Positions 9,129-17,808 of a stretch of DNA of 64,000 nt are shown here, one piece after another. The stretch comes from Vulcanimicrobiota bacterium (GTDB lineage: Bacteria > Vulcanimicrobiota > Vulcanimicrobiia > Vulcanimicrobiales > Vulcanimicrobiaceae). The translations under genes and the position numbers were made by a program. Position 1 is the first letter of the stretch, and each line of letters opens with the position of its first letter. Where the stretch lies: contig DAHUXH010000002.1 of NCBI GenBank assembly GCA_027307235.1, positions 18,706-82,705 on the forward strand. The letters are read 5' to 3'. The notes beneath the pieces are model-generated. The model had not been told where the DNA came from. It made no database searches and was given only the letters and a program-made list of their open reading frames with translations.

Positions 9129-9959
9129 TTATTCGTAGAGTGCTCCGACGTTGATGCGAGCCGAGCGCATAGCCGTCTGTTCGAGCCCCCATTTCTTCAA
9201 TAGTGCGTCGTAGGTGCCGTCGGCGATCACGGCGACCAGCGCCCGCTGTATGTCGTCCCGAAGGGATCGACGGTTCTTAGGGAGCGCAATGCCGTATGGC
9301 CGCACCGCGAACTGCCGCCCGGCGACTTGATACGCATGTCCGCCGCCGATGGTCCGTGCAAGGTAGGCGACGATCGAATAGTCGTTGATGTACGCGGTGG
9401 CCCTGCCGTTCGCAAGATCTGCGATCCCTTGTTCCACTGAATTTTCCACAAGCGCATCGATCTTTCCCAGATGCACCCGCATGCATTCGCCCGATGCCTC
9501 GGTCACGTCGGTCTGTTGGACGGTGTTGATCTCAAAGGGCACGGTCATGCCGCAGAGCGACGAGAGCGTGAACAGCCGCAACGGATTCCCCTCTTTGACG
9601 AGCATGCCGGTGCCGACCAGTAAGTAGTCGACAAAGTCCACCGTCTTCTCTCTCGCGGTGCTGTCGATCACCGAAGACGCCACCACGTCAAAGGCTCCTG
9701 CCGAAAGCGATGTCAAAAGTTTCTTGAAGGGGCGATCGATGAAGGTGACCGGTCGTTGCAGTTTCCTGCCGATGGCGCGCATGAGATCGATATCGAAACC
9801 GACCATGTTCTTCGAGCGCCCCTGATCGTATTCAAATGGCGGCGCGCCCACGGCAAGGCCGACGCGCAGCGTACCGGCGGCCAAAGCGGGCAAGGCGGTG
9901 GCCATAGCCAACGCGCTGACAAACGCGGCCAATCCGAGGGTGCCGAGAGTCCGATTCAC
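9129..9959 (-). CDS. Periplasmic amino-acid-binding-like protein, array copy 2 (SBP_bac_3)
   Basis: A 276-residue paralogue of the neighbouring copies. It starts with GTG preceded by a strong GAGGAGG ribosome site. The signal peptide ends near LAAG. The first-lobe signature reads GLAVGAPPFEYDQG where copies 1, 3 and 4 have the more conserved PPGEF(Y/F), so its ligand pocket may differ. GFDIDLMRAIGRKL and the two conserved Cys residues (LCGM, GECMR) are kept. It lies 28 bp upstream of copy 1 and is probably co-transcribed with it. Confidence 0.88.
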   Translation of the reverse strand: MNRTLGTLGLAAFVSALAMATALPALAAGTLRVGLAVGAPPFEYDQGRSKNMVGFDIDLMRAIGRKLQRPVTFIDRPFKKLLTSLSAGAFDVVASSVIDSTAREKTVDFVDYLLVGTGMLVKEGNPLRLFTLSSLCGMTVPFEINTVQQTDVTEASGECMRVHLGKIDALVENSVEQGIADLANGRATAYINDYSIVAYLARTIGGGHAYQVAGRQFAVRPYGIALPKNRRSLRDDIQRALVAVIADGTYDALLKKWGLEQTAMRSARINVGALYE

Positions 9960-10001
9960 GAGACCTCCTCATTGGTGTACCCGAACCAATCGGGGTGCAA
10001 A

Positions 10002-10847
10002 TCATTCATAGAGGGCTCCGACGTTGACCGGAGCGGAATGCAGCGCAGCTTGTGCAAGACCCCACTTCTTGATGAGGGAATCGTACGTTCCATCGGCGAT
10101 CACAGCTGCGAGCGCACGCTGCACATCGTTGCGCAGCGCCGGATTGCTCTTTGAAATGACGATGCCGTATGGTTGCACCGCGAACTGCCGAGAGGCGACT
10201 TGAAATGCGGCTCCGCGGCCCAGTGTCTTCGCCAGGTATTCGACGATCGGGTAGTCACCGATGAATGTCTCCGCCTCGCCGTGCTCGAAGGCAACCTCTC
10301 CCGCGTCGTATGTTTCCGTTGGCACGATCCGAATGCGAGCGAGGCCAAGGCGGCGGCATTGATTTGAGGTCTCCACGATAGCACGCTGTTGCGGATACTG
10401 GCCGAGGGCGTGAAGCGCATAGGAGACCACCGGCACTCTCATTCCGCATAGCGATGGTAGGTTGAAGATACGCAGCGGATTCCCGGATTTTACCAGCATG
10501 GCGCTACCGACAACAAGATAATCGACGAAGTCAACTTTTTTCTCTCGCGCGCTCGTGTCGGTCATCAGCGAGATGCCCATGTCGAGCTTCCCTTGTGCTA
10601 CCGCCGAAATGATCGTATCGAACGGGTGGGCAACGAACGTCACATTGCGCTGCAACTTCGCTGCGATCGCCGCCATGAGATCGATGTCAAAACCCACGGC
10701 GCGCCTCGGCGTTCCGGCATAAAATTCACCCGGCGGTATGCCGATGTCTGACCCCACCTGCAATGTGTCGGCGGCGGCCACCGGCTGGGCGCCGAGCGTA
10801 CAGAGCGCAAAAGCAAGAAGCAGCATTGCGGCAAGCATACGACTCAT
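10002..10847 (-). CDS. Periplasmic amino-acid-binding-like protein, array copy 3 (SBP_bac_3)
   Basis: The third paralogue has about 281 residues from the chosen ATG, which opens a normal signal peptide (MSRMLAAMLLLAFALC). The frame is open further upstream to 10907, where it would overlap the stop of copy 4 by 8 bp, so the start is not settled. It differs from its siblings by extra residues after the first Cys (a YALHALGQYPQQRAIVE-like stretch), a lineage-specific change in the second lobe. The C-terminal ADGTYDSLIKKWGLAQ is conserved. Confidence 0.85.
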   Translation of the reverse strand: MSRMLAAMLLLAFALCTLGAQPVAAADTLQVGSDIGIPPGEFYAGTPRRAVGFDIDLMAAIAAKLQRNVTFVAHPFDTIISAVAQGKLDMGISLMTDTSAREKKVDFVDYLVVGSAMLVKSGNPLRIFNLPSLCGMRVPVVSYALHALGQYPQQRAIVETSNQCRRLGLARIRIVPTETYDAGEVAFEHGEAETFIGDYPIVEYLAKTLGRGAAFQVASRQFAVQPYGIVISKSNPALRNDVQRALAAVIADGTYDSLIKKWGLAQAALHSAPVNVGALYE

Positions 10848-10899
10848 AGCGGCAAACCTACGGAAAATCAGCATTACCATGATGTTCGGCCGTGAAGAG

Positions 10900-11727
10900 C
10901 TATTCATACAGGCCGGCGACGTTGACCGGTGCCGAGTGCATCGCCGCTTGTTCTAGTTCCCATTTTCTGATGAGCGCATCGTAGGTGCCGTCCGCGATCA
11001 CCGCAGCGAGTGCGCGTTGCACGTCGTCGCGCAGCGCCGGATTGCGCTTTGAGACGATGATGCCGTACGGCTGCACCGCGAATTGGCGCGAGGCAACCTG
11101 ATACGCACGTCCGCCGCCCTGCGTTCTCGCGATGTACGCGACGATGGGATAGTCGCCGATAAACGTCACCGCTCTGCCCTCGATGAATTTCCCTGCCGCC
11201 TCCTCAAGCGTATTGGAAGCCAGTCCGTTGATCGGATTCAAGTGAAGGCGCATGCAGCGCTGCGATGCCTCCTTCACATAGGTTTGCTGCACGAAGTTGA
11301 TCTGGTATGGGACGTTCATCCCGCACAGCCCTGACATGCTGAACAGCCGGAGCGGATTCCCGGCCTTCACGAGCATGCCGGTCCCGACCACCAGATAATC
11401 AACGAAATCAACGGTTTTCTCGCGCGCCGTGGTGTCCGTGATCGAAGACAAGCCGATGTCAAAGTCCCCGTTGGAAACCGCCGAAATGATGGTCTTGAAC
11501 GGCCGGCTGACAAACGTTACGGTGCGATGCATCTTTGCGCCGATCGCCGACATGAGATCGATGTCGAACCCGGTCAGGCGCTTGGGGTTCCCCGTGAAGA
11601 ATTCGCCGGGCGGGTTACCGGTATCGGAAGCAACGCGCAATGCAGTCGCGGCAACTGCCGGACGTGCGGCGCCGCTGCACATGAAGACGGCCATTCCGAC
11701 TGCGGCGGCGAGACGATGAAACACCAT
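10900..11727 (-). CDS. Periplasmic amino-acid-binding-like protein, array copy 4 (SBP_bac_3)
   Basis: A 275-residue paralogue with a clear GGAGGTTCA ribosome site before its ATG, a signal peptide ending about residue 26, and the full family-3 pattern: DTGNPPGEFFTGNP, GFDIDLMSAIGAKM, STSI-like SSITDTTAREKTVDFVDY, and paired Cys (LCGM, QRCMR). It is the most upstream full-length member of the array and is preceded only by the deleted fifth copy. Confidence 0.88.
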   Translation of the reverse strand: MVFHRLAAAVGMAVFMCSGAARPAVAATALRVASDTGNPPGEFFTGNPKRLTGFDIDLMSAIGAKMHRTVTFVSRPFKTIISAVSNGDFDIGLSSITDTTAREKTVDFVDYLVVGTGMLVKAGNPLRLFSMSGLCGMNVPYQINFVQQTYVKEASQRCMRLHLNPINGLASNTLEEAAGKFIEGRAVTFIGDYPIVAYIARTQGGGRAYQVASRQFAVQPYGIIVSKRNPALRDDVQRALAAVIADGTYDALIRKWELEQAAMHSAPVNVAGLYE

Positions 11728-11768
11728 TGAACCTCCGTGTCAAAAGAGAAACAATTTAACGCAAAACG

Positions 11769-12026
11769 TTATTCGAACAGCGCTCCGGCATCGACCGGAG
11801 CCGAGCGCATTACGGCTTGTTCTAGGCCCCATTTCTTGATCAGCGCATCGCAGGTTCCGTCGGCGATGACCGCCTTCAAAGCATGTTGTACGGTGACGAA
11901 AGTCACCGTACGCTGCATCTGCTGGGGGTGCCCGTCGAAAACGAGTCCCGGCCGCGAGCCGATCGAGGGCGCTACCCGAAGCGTGAAAGCGGCAATGCCG
12001 ATGGCGGCGAGAAAACGATTGTGCAT
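11769..12026 (-). pseudogene. Internally deleted fifth copy of the binding-protein array
   Basis: An 85-codon frame keeps a good ribosome site (GGAGGTCC), an N-terminal signal-like stretch and a short piece matching the HRTVTFV region. It then jumps directly to the C-terminal segment VQHALKAVIADGTCDALIKKWGLEQ. Roughly 190 residues, including the ligand-binding lobes and both conserved Cys positions, are missing. The deletion is in frame, so a small secreted peptide could still be made, but it cannot be a functional binding protein. It is best read as a remnant of array expansion and recombination. Confidence 0.75.
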
Positions 12027-12096
12027 CGGACCTCCACAGATCGAATCGCCTTCTGCCTTCGAGCGGCTCGCTTGCTGCCCTGCGTCGTTCACGTCA

Positions 12097-12132
12097 AAAG
12101 CCCCCGCCAAAGTCGTCTTTGACGGGGGCTTT
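12097..12132 (-). terminator. Terminator downstream of the tRNA-Val/Asp/Phe cluster
   Basis: AAAGCCCCCG pairs with CGGGGGCTTT across a 16-nt loop. Read on the minus strand, the direction of the tRNAs, the hairpin runs into TTTTGACG. It sits 7 bp after the end of tRNA-Phe and before the deleted binding-protein gene. Confidence 0.8.
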
Positions 12133-12138
12133 ACCGAA

Positions 12139-12214
12139 TGGTGCCAAGGGCCGGAATCGAACCGGCGACACCGCACTTTTCAGGCGCGTGCTCTACCGAC
12201 TGAGCTACCTTGGC
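12139..12214 (-). tRNA. tRNA-Phe (GAA)
   Basis: The acceptor stem GCCAAGG pairs with CCTTGGC and is followed by A and an encoded CCA. The anticodon stem CGCGC/GTGCG closes the loop CTGAAAA (anticodon GAA). D-loop and T-loop are standard. Third gene of a minus-strand tRNA cluster. Confidence 0.95.
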
Positions 12215-12254
12215 GAATCTGACGGGCGCACCGCGATGCGATGCGCCCGCGAAC

Positions 12255-12331
12255 TGGCGACGCTGATGGGGCTCGAACCCACGACCTCCGCCGTGACAGG
12301 GCGGCGCTCTAACCAACTGAGCTACAGCGCC
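12255..12331 (-). tRNA. tRNA-Asp (GTC)
   Basis: The acceptor stem GGCGCTG pairs with CAGCGTC (one G-U pair) with discriminator G, as expected for tRNA-Asp, and an encoded CCA. The anticodon stem CCGCC/GGCGG closes the loop CTGTCAC, giving GTC. Confidence 0.95.
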
Positions 12332-12415
12332 AAAGCGCGGCGACCGTTTATTGAAGGTCACCGAGCCCGGCACCTGCGCATCGCCCCTCGCAATGCCGGC
12401 ACCGGCGCAAGAATA

Positions 12416-12487
12416 TGGGCACGGTTGGGATTGAACCAACGACCCCCCGCGTGTGAAGCGGATGCTCTCCCACTGAGCTACGCGCCC
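12416..12487 (-). tRNA. tRNA-Val (CAC)
   Basis: The acceptor stem GGGCGCG pairs with CGTGCCC, discriminator A, no encoded CCA. The anticodon loop TTCACAC gives CAC. It is the most upstream gene of the minus-strand tRNA cluster. Confidence 0.93.
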
Positions 12488-12553
12488 GACAAAGCGGTAT
12501 CTTACCGCACCGCTGGCGGGGCTGTAAAGCGGCCCGCGTAGAACGAGCGCATT

Positions 12554-12985
12554 ATGCTTGAAAATTTTCCGCTAGTGACACGGTTCACGGTTCCGTTTTC
12601 CGACGTCGATATGATGCGCCACGTGAACAACGTGGCGTACGTTCGTTGGGCCGAAACACTGCGTTCCGAATACTACGCCCGCGTGATGAAGGAAGCCATC
12701 AACGGCGAGCACGGCATGATTCAAGCAACGATCGCCTTTGTATACGAGCGCGAGCTGGTCTATCGCGAGCGCGTCGCGACCGGGTGCCGCATCTCGCGCA
12801 TCGGCACCAAGTCGTGGGACTTCGAATATGAGATTTGGAGTGAGTCGTCGGGACATCGCGCCGCGCACGGCATCACGACGATGGTCGCCTTCGACTTTCT
12901 TGCCAAAGAAAGCATTGTGATTCCCACGCCCTGGCGCGCCGCGATCGATGCCTTCGAAAAAGGACCACAGCAAGAATTTTCCTGA
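12554..12985 (+). CDS. Acyl-CoA thioesterase (4HBT hot-dog fold)
   Basis: A 143-residue single hot-dog domain of the YbgC/FadM type. The FSDVDMMRHVNNVAYVRWAE stretch carries the catalytic Asp region and the conserved H-x-N-N of 4-hydroxybenzoyl-CoA thioesterases. These enzymes hydrolyse acyl-CoA or aryl-CoA thioesters in the cytoplasm; the chain specificity cannot be read from the sequence. It is convergent with the diguanylate cyclase gene, with only 6 bp between the stops. Confidence 0.87.
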   Translation: MLENFPLVTRFTVPFSDVDMMRHVNNVAYVRWAETLRSEYYARVMKEAINGEHGMIQATIAFVYERELVYRERVATGCRISRIGTKSWDFEYEIWSESSGHRAAHGITTMVAFDFLAKESIVIPTPWRAAIDAFEKGPQQEFS

Positions 12986-12991
12986 CGACGA

Positions 12992-13930
12992 TCAGGGTAC
13001 GCGGCGTGATTTCGCCTGATACATGGCCTCATCGGCGACACGCAGCAGGTCTTCGTCGTCGAGCGCATCCTCCGGAAAGAGCGCGCTGCCGACGCTCGCG
13101 CTGACCGGCAGGACGCTCTCCTTGTAGACAACCGGACGAATCAGAGCATGCGTGATCTTCTCGATGATCGCGTGCAACTCGCTGCGCTCGCCGATGCGTT
13201 CGACGACGCACGCGAACTCATCGCCACCCAGGCGTGCGACCGTATCGGTGGCTCGCAGCACCGATTGCAACCGACGGGCAACCTCGCGCAGGACCGCGTC
13301 GCCGGCTTCGTGACCGTACCGGTCGTTGATCGGCTTGAACCGGTCGAGATCGATGTAGAGAACGCCCACGTTCGAAAAGTCGCGCTGAGAACGCACGATG
13401 GCTTGCGCCAGCCGGTCGCGGTAGAGCGCGCGATTGGCTAGCCCCGTGAGCGGGTCATGTTCAGCGCGGAAACGTTCGCGTTCGAGCCGGTCGAGCACCA
13501 TCCGGTTGCGGACCGCCACCGCGACGTAGGGCGCGAGTGATTCGAGCGCTGCCGCTTGAAGCTCGTCATAGGCGCTCAAGCCCTCACTGCGCACGACCAT
13601 CCCGCCGACGACCTCGTCGCCGACCAGCAGCGGTCCGCGCAGTCCGGCCGGATCGCGCTCCTCTAGGAAATCGGGCTCGCGCATCGCCGCCACGACCGGC
13701 TCGTCAGACCGCAGCGCCGCATCGTCGATGCGGTACGATCGGCCTGCGGCATGACGCAGGTGCAGATACGCGCCGTCCGCGCGGCGTAGCGCCAACTCGA
13801 CGGTGGTCGCGTCGGCGAACGAGCCGAAGAGATCGCACAACCCGGCAAAGACAGCATCCAGCGACAACTCCGCCACAAGCAGCATGGCGAGTCGCCGCGC
13901 CGGCTGCCCAATTTGTGCGCGAAGCTCCAC
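12992..13930 (-). CDS. GAF-GGDEF diguanylate cyclase
   Basis: This 312-residue protein has an N-terminal GAF-like sensor domain (about residues 10-145) and a GGDEF domain (about 150-312) that makes cyclic di-GMP from GTP. The active-site motif is an intact RLGGDEFACV. RATD sits exactly five residues upstream, matching the RxxD inhibitory site, so product inhibition is expected. DPLTGLANRALYRDRL and DLDRFKPIND are the usual leading motifs. No transmembrane segment is seen, so it is probably a cytoplasmic sensor of unknown input. Confidence 0.92.
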   Translation of the reverse strand: MELRAQIGQPARRLAMLLVAELSLDAVFAGLCDLFGSFADATTVELALRRADGAYLHLRHAAGRSYRIDDAALRSDEPVVAAMREPDFLEERDPAGLRGPLLVGDEVVGGMVVRSEGLSAYDELQAAALESLAPYVAVAVRNRMVLDRLERERFRAEHDPLTGLANRALYRDRLAQAIVRSQRDFSNVGVLYIDLDRFKPINDRYGHEAGDAVLREVARRLQSVLRATDTVARLGGDEFACVVERIGERSELHAIIEKITHALIRPVVYKESVLPVSASVGSALFPEDALDDEDLLRVADEAMYQAKSRRVP

Positions 13931-14000
13931 GAACGCGCGATTCCACTTCGAAATGGCACCGCCTCCGACCGCTACGACAGGAATGCCTTGACGCTTTCGG

Positions 14001-14006
14001 TATAAT
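14001..14006 (+). promoter_or_regulatory. -10 box of the tRNA-Val(GAC) gene
   Basis: A perfect TATAAT lies 12 bp before the tRNA 5' end. No convincing -35 hexamer is found 16-18 bp upstream; a TTGACG seven bases upstream is too close to serve. Confidence 0.55.
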
Positions 14007-14018
14007 GCGACGAGGCCC

Positions 14019-14093
14019 GGGCGGTTAGCTCAGTGGGAGAGCGCTTCCTTGACACGGAAGAGGTCAGAAGTTCAATCCTTCTACCGCCCACCA
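14019..14093 (+). tRNA. tRNA-Val (GAC)
   Basis: The acceptor stem GGGCGGT pairs with ACCGCCC, with A and an encoded CCA. The anticodon stem CTTCC/GGAAG closes the loop TTGACAC (anticodon GAC). It complements the CAC isoacceptor about 1.5 kb away on the other strand. Confidence 0.95.
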
Positions 14094-14195
14094 TGTGGCG
14101 AGGAGTTCGAGAAATCGGACTCTTTTCGTTTGTTCCAATGCGGCCGGGCGACGCCTGACAGGTGGCGGGGACTCCGGCGGTGTAGCTTGCGTTCC

Positions 14196-15089
14196 GTGCT
14201 TAAGAAAATCAATTGGCCGGTGGCCGTCGGTTTGACGGTCATCCACGTTGGCGCGCTTGCAGCGTTCTGGCCGGGCTTTTTCAGTTGGTCGGGCCTCGTC
14301 GTCGCGATGCTGCTCAGTTGCGCGACCGGCGGGGTCGGCATCACGGTCTGCTATCATCGCTCGCTCACCCACCGTGGGCTGAAGCTCGTGAAACCGCTGG
14401 AGTATGCGACCGCGCTGCTGGGAACGCTCGCATTTCAGGGTGGACCGATCAGCTGGGTCGCGACGCATCGCGCTCACCATGCGGCAGCCGACCGCGAAGG
14501 CGACCCGCACGGCATGGATCGCGGCTTCCTCTGGGCCCACATGCTGTGGATGTTCGCGCGCAACAGCGCGGTGCCGAATGCCGAAGAACGGCGGCGGCTC
14601 GCCCCCGATCTCGTCTCCGATGGGTTTTATCGCTTCCTCGACCGCTTCAGCATCGAATTGCAGATTTTGCTCGCCGTAGCGTTGTTCGCGGCCGGCGGCT
14701 GGTCGTGGTTCATCTGGGGCATCTTCGTGCGTCTGGTGGTCAACTACCACGGAACGTGGCTCGTCAACAGCGCGGCGCATGCGTTCGGCTATCGCAGCTA
14801 CAAGACCAACGACCGCTCGACCAACTGCTGGTGGGTGGCGTTGATCACGTGGGGCGAAGGCTGGCACAACAACCACCACGCCTTCCCGTTCTCCGCACGC
14901 CACGGTTTGCGGCGCATCGAGATCGACTGGTCGTGGTTTCTCATCAAGTTTCTCGCCTTCGTTCGCCTTGCGAGCGACATCAAAGTTCCCACCGCCGAGA
15001 TGCGCGAGCGCTTGCGCTTGGCATCGGTTCGCGCGACGTCGAGTATGGGAGCGGGACGTTCGCCGAACATGCGGGGCACGGAATCGTAA
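14196..15089 (+). CDS. Membrane acyl-CoA/fatty-acid desaturase
   Basis: An integral-membrane di-iron desaturase of the stearoyl-CoA/delta-9 type. All three His boxes are present: YHRSLTH, THRAHH and HNNHH, with W/GEGWHNNHHAFP as in the family. About four transmembrane helices flank them. It introduces a cis double bond into acyl chains using O2. The start is taken as the GTG at 14196, giving 297 residues; an ATG-like extension upstream would run back into the tRNA. A TAGCTT seven bases before this GTG could be a -10 box for a leaderless message, but no -35 supports it. Confidence 0.87.
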   Translation: MLKKINWPVAVGLTVIHVGALAAFWPGFFSWSGLVVAMLLSCATGGVGITVCYHRSLTHRGLKLVKPLEYATALLGTLAFQGGPISWVATHRAHHAAADREGDPHGMDRGFLWAHMLWMFARNSAVPNAEERRRLAPDLVSDGFYRFLDRFSIELQILLAVALFAAGGWSWFIWGIFVRLVVNYHGTWLVNSAAHAFGYRSYKTNDRSTNCWWVALITWGEGWHNNHHAFPFSARHGLRRIEIDWSWFLIKFLAFVRLASDIKVPTAEMRERLRLASVRATSSMGAGRSPNMRGTES

Positions 15090-15118
15090 CCTGATTCTTC
15101 ACTCGCTTCTGCGGCGAG

Positions 15119-15133
15119 ATTAAGAATCATTAA
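15119..15133. promoter_or_regulatory. Putative PHO box upstream of the phosphoesterase gene
   Basis: ATTAAGAATCATTAA contains ATTAA twice at a 10-bp period. It matches the element upstream of pstS at 13 of 15 positions. It lies about 86 bp before the phosphoesterase start. A response-regulator (PhoB/PhoP-type) site is inferred from the shared sequence and from the phosphate theme of the two genes. Confidence 0.5.
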
Positions 15134-15218
15134 CGAAACGCTCACGTACAGGCGCGCGCATAGCGCACCGTCGAATCACGCGGCACAATCGCCGCGCATT
15201 TGATTTGATGGAGAATGT

Positions 15219-16937
15219 ATGTCGTTCCGTGATTCATGCACAGCCCGTCTCGCGAGCGCGGTGCTCGCGGTGTCCTTTGCATCAGGTTCGCTGTTGCCGC
15301 TTGGAGCCTCGGCAGCAACGCAAAGCACACCATCAACTGATGCGGTGATCGCGGCGCTGCGCGCGCACGTCAAGCACGTCTTCGTGGTGTATCAGGAGAA
15401 TCGTTCGTTCGATTCGTATTTCGGCACGTTTCCGGGCGCGGACAATCTCGCCTCGCCGGATGCGCAAAGCAACGGGTATCGGCAATACGACCCGCTCGGT
15501 CAGCAATGGGTGACACCGTTTCGCATCACCGACGCCGACCTCTCCGACGCCGACCATTCGCGCAACGCCTTGATCACGAAGTCCGACAACGGCGCGATGG
15601 ATCTGTTCGTCAGCACCGAGGAGTTCGGTCTTCTGGGGCGAGGGTACAGCCGTGAAGACGCGCAGCGCGTCGGCCTGCTGACGATGGCGCATGAAGATTG
15701 CGACACGATTCCCTTCCTGTGGAAATACGCGAAGACTTTCTCGCTCTACGATCACTTCTTCCAGGGCATGTTCGGCCCGTCGACACCCGGCAACATCGAG
15801 TTGATCGCCGCCCAAACCGGTCAGACGCAGCTCGCTCGTCATGCGACCGAACAGATTGCGGCTTCAAACTCCGGTCCGGGTCTCCCCGTCGTCAATGACG
15901 CGCCGCCGGCGTTCGGTCCGTATCCCAACGGTCCGCCGGATCCGCTCCAGATGCAAGACGATCTCACCTTTGCGACGACGATGCTCACCCTCTCCGGCAA
16001 GGAAGCAGTTCAAGCAAAAACCGACGCTGACGACATTTCCGACGACGTCGCACAGATCGCGAAGCTCGGCAAATCGCCGATCCCGTTCGGCTGGTATCAG
16101 GAAGGCTTCGGAAAGAACGGCCAAGCGAACTTCTCGTATGTCACGCATCACAACGCGATGCAATACTTCGGCTACCTGCGCGAAAACAAGTACTTCTGGA
16201 GCGGCGTTCACGATCTCACGGAAGTGTTTCCCGCGATCGAAGACGGCAAGCTCGGCGACCGCAGCGTGGTCTACGTCAAAGGCGGCTACTTCAATCCGTT
16301 CAAGTGGAAGCCCGGCAACCACGATCCGCAGGTTCAATCCAACTTCAACGGCGACGACGACCACCCCGGATATTCAGATTCTCAGCTATCCGAATCGCTG
16401 GTCGCGAAGGTCGTCAACGCTGTCGCGCACAGCAAATACTGGAAAGACTCGGCGATCTTCGTGATCTGGGACGACTCGGAAGGCTACTACGATCACGCAT
16501 CGCCCCCGAAGTTCGAGCGCTGCCCGGACGGGCGGCCGTGCGGCGACGGACCGCGCGTTCCCGCGCTCCTGATCTCGCCCTACGCGAAATCAAACGGCAT
16601 CATCGCAGACATGGCCGATCACGCGTCGTTCACCAAATTTCTCGATGTGCTCTACGGCCTTCCGCCCTTGGCCTCGCTGCCCGACGAAGCGCCATATCTG
16701 CCGCTCGGTCCACGCGACATGTTGAGCAGCATCTCCAATCTCGTCGACGGCTTCGATCCTAACCGTCTGCTCGGGAAAACGGCGCCGATCGACAGCAGCG
16801 CCGCCATCATCGACGATAGCATCGTCAACTCGTTCCCTGCGAAGATGTCCTGCGCAACACTCGGTATCACACCGGCAAAATTGCCCGGCGAAAACACCGT
16901 ACCCAAAGGCTTCGCCCCCCGCACCAGCGAGCACTAG
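15219..16937 (+). CDS. Secreted phosphoesterase (phospholipase C / acid phosphatase AcpA family)
   Basis: A 572-residue protein with a signal peptide (about residues 1-32, ending ASAAT) and a good GGAG ribosome site. The phosphoesterase family signatures are YQENRSFDSYFGTFPGA near the N-terminus, FGPSTPGNIELIAAQTG in the middle, and IWDDSEGYYDHASPP with PRVPALLISPYAK towards the end. Members release phosphate from phospholipids or phosphomonoesters outside the cell. The convergent pst genes and a shared PHO-box-like repeat support a role in phosphate scavenging. Confidence 0.88.
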   Translation: MSFRDSCTARLASAVLAVSFASGSLLPLGASAATQSTPSTDAVIAALRAHVKHVFVVYQENRSFDSYFGTFPGADNLASPDAQSNGYRQYDPLGQQWVTPFRITDADLSDADHSRNALITKSDNGAMDLFVSTEEFGLLGRGYSREDAQRVGLLTMAHEDCDTIPFLWKYAKTFSLYDHFFQGMFGPSTPGNIELIAAQTGQTQLARHATEQIAASNSGPGLPVVNDAPPAFGPYPNGPPDPLQMQDDLTFATTMLTLSGKEAVQAKTDADDISDDVAQIAKLGKSPIPFGWYQEGFGKNGQANFSYVTHHNAMQYFGYLRENKYFWSGVHDLTEVFPAIEDGKLGDRSVVYVKGGYFNPFKWKPGNHDPQVQSNFNGDDDHPGYSDSQLSESLVAKVVNAVAHSKYWKDSAIFVIWDDSEGYYDHASPPKFERCPDGRPCGDGPRVPALLISPYAKSNGIIADMADHASFTKFLDVLYGLPPLASLPDEAPYLPLGPRDMLSSISNLVDGFDPNRLLGKTAPIDSSAAIIDDSIVNSFPAKMSCATLGITPAKLPGENTVPKGFAPRTSEH

Positions 16938-16953
16938 GCTCCGGGCCGAGGGC

Positions 16954-17808
16954 TCAAGACCGTTTCAAGGTGCGGGCGGCCCATGATTCCACCAATCCGC
17001 GGGCGACGAGGTTGGTGGCGAAGATCAGGACCATGAGCAGCGCGGCGGCGGCGTAGGCGAGCGCGTGCGCCGCGTCGGATGGTTGCGAGATGAACGTCCA
17101 TACGACGTACGTGAGATAGCCGACCGGCGAGTGCGTCGGCGCGAGGGACGGCATGAAACTCGACCAGCCCGCGGTGTAGATCAAGGGCGCGGTCTCGCCG
17201 AGCGCGATGCCGGTGGCGACCAGCAATCCGGTCGTTATCCCCGGCAGCGCCCACGGAAACGCAATCGAAAAAAGGACGACGGTCGGGCGCGCACCGAGCG
17301 CGATTGCGCCTTCGCGCAGTTCCGTCGGTACGGTTGAGAGCGCGAGGTCTGCGGCGCGGACAACGTACGGCAACATGATGATCGCGAGCGCCACCGAGCC
17401 CGCGATCAGCGAAAAGCCCCAGCCCAAGCCTTCGACGAGCGCAACGTACAAGAAATATCCGACGACGATCGACGGCACGCCGGCGAGCACGTCGACCGTG
17501 AACCGCAAGAGTTGGCGACCGCGCGGCGACGCAACCTCGACGATCCACACGCCGGCTCCGATTCCGAAGAAGATCACGAGCGCAAGACCGATCACGGTCA
17601 ACAGCACGGTACCCGCGATGGCATTGGCAAGCCCGCCCGCGAGTCCACTGGTCACCGTGAAGAATAGCGAGAACTTCAGCGCCGGAAAGCCGCGCACCGC
17701 GACAAACCAGAAGATCGCCAACAGCACTGCGACGAGAATCGCAAGCGCGGCGAAGCTGATGACCCACCAGACGCGGGAAATAATCGAATTACGTTGTTGG
17801 ACGGTCAT
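16954..17808 (-). CDS. pstA: Phosphate ABC transporter permease PstA
   Basis: A 284-residue inner-membrane permease with about six helices. The family region EALRAVPTELREGAIALGA-like (LSTVPTELREGAIALGARP) and GETAPLIYTAG are typical of PstA. It overlaps pstC by four bases (ATGA), so the two are translationally coupled. The gene ends the operon here; the pstB ATPase gene that normally follows is absent. Confidence 0.93.
   Translation of the reverse strand: MTVQQRNSIISRVWWVISFAALAILVAVLLAIFWFVAVRGFPALKFSLFFTVTSGLAGGLANAIAGTVLLTVIGLALVIFFGIGAGVWIVEVASPRGRQLLRFTVDVLAGVPSIVVGYFLYVALVEGLGWGFSLIAGSVALAIIMLPYVVRAADLALSTVPTELREGAIALGARPTVVLFSIAFPWALPGITTGLLVATGIALGETAPLIYTAGWSSFMPSLAPTHSPVGYLTYVVWTFISQPSDAAHALAYAAAALLMVLIFATNLVARGLVESWAARTLKRS

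Noticed and set aside
12097..12132. CRISPR-like repeat reading of the hairpin near the tRNAs
   Set aside because: It is a single inverted repeat with a T-tract, so a terminator. No repeat-spacer array exists anywhere in the window.
13988..13993. TTGACG as the -35 of the tRNA-Val(GAC) promoter
   Set aside because: It is only seven bases from TATAAT; a -35 needs about 17.
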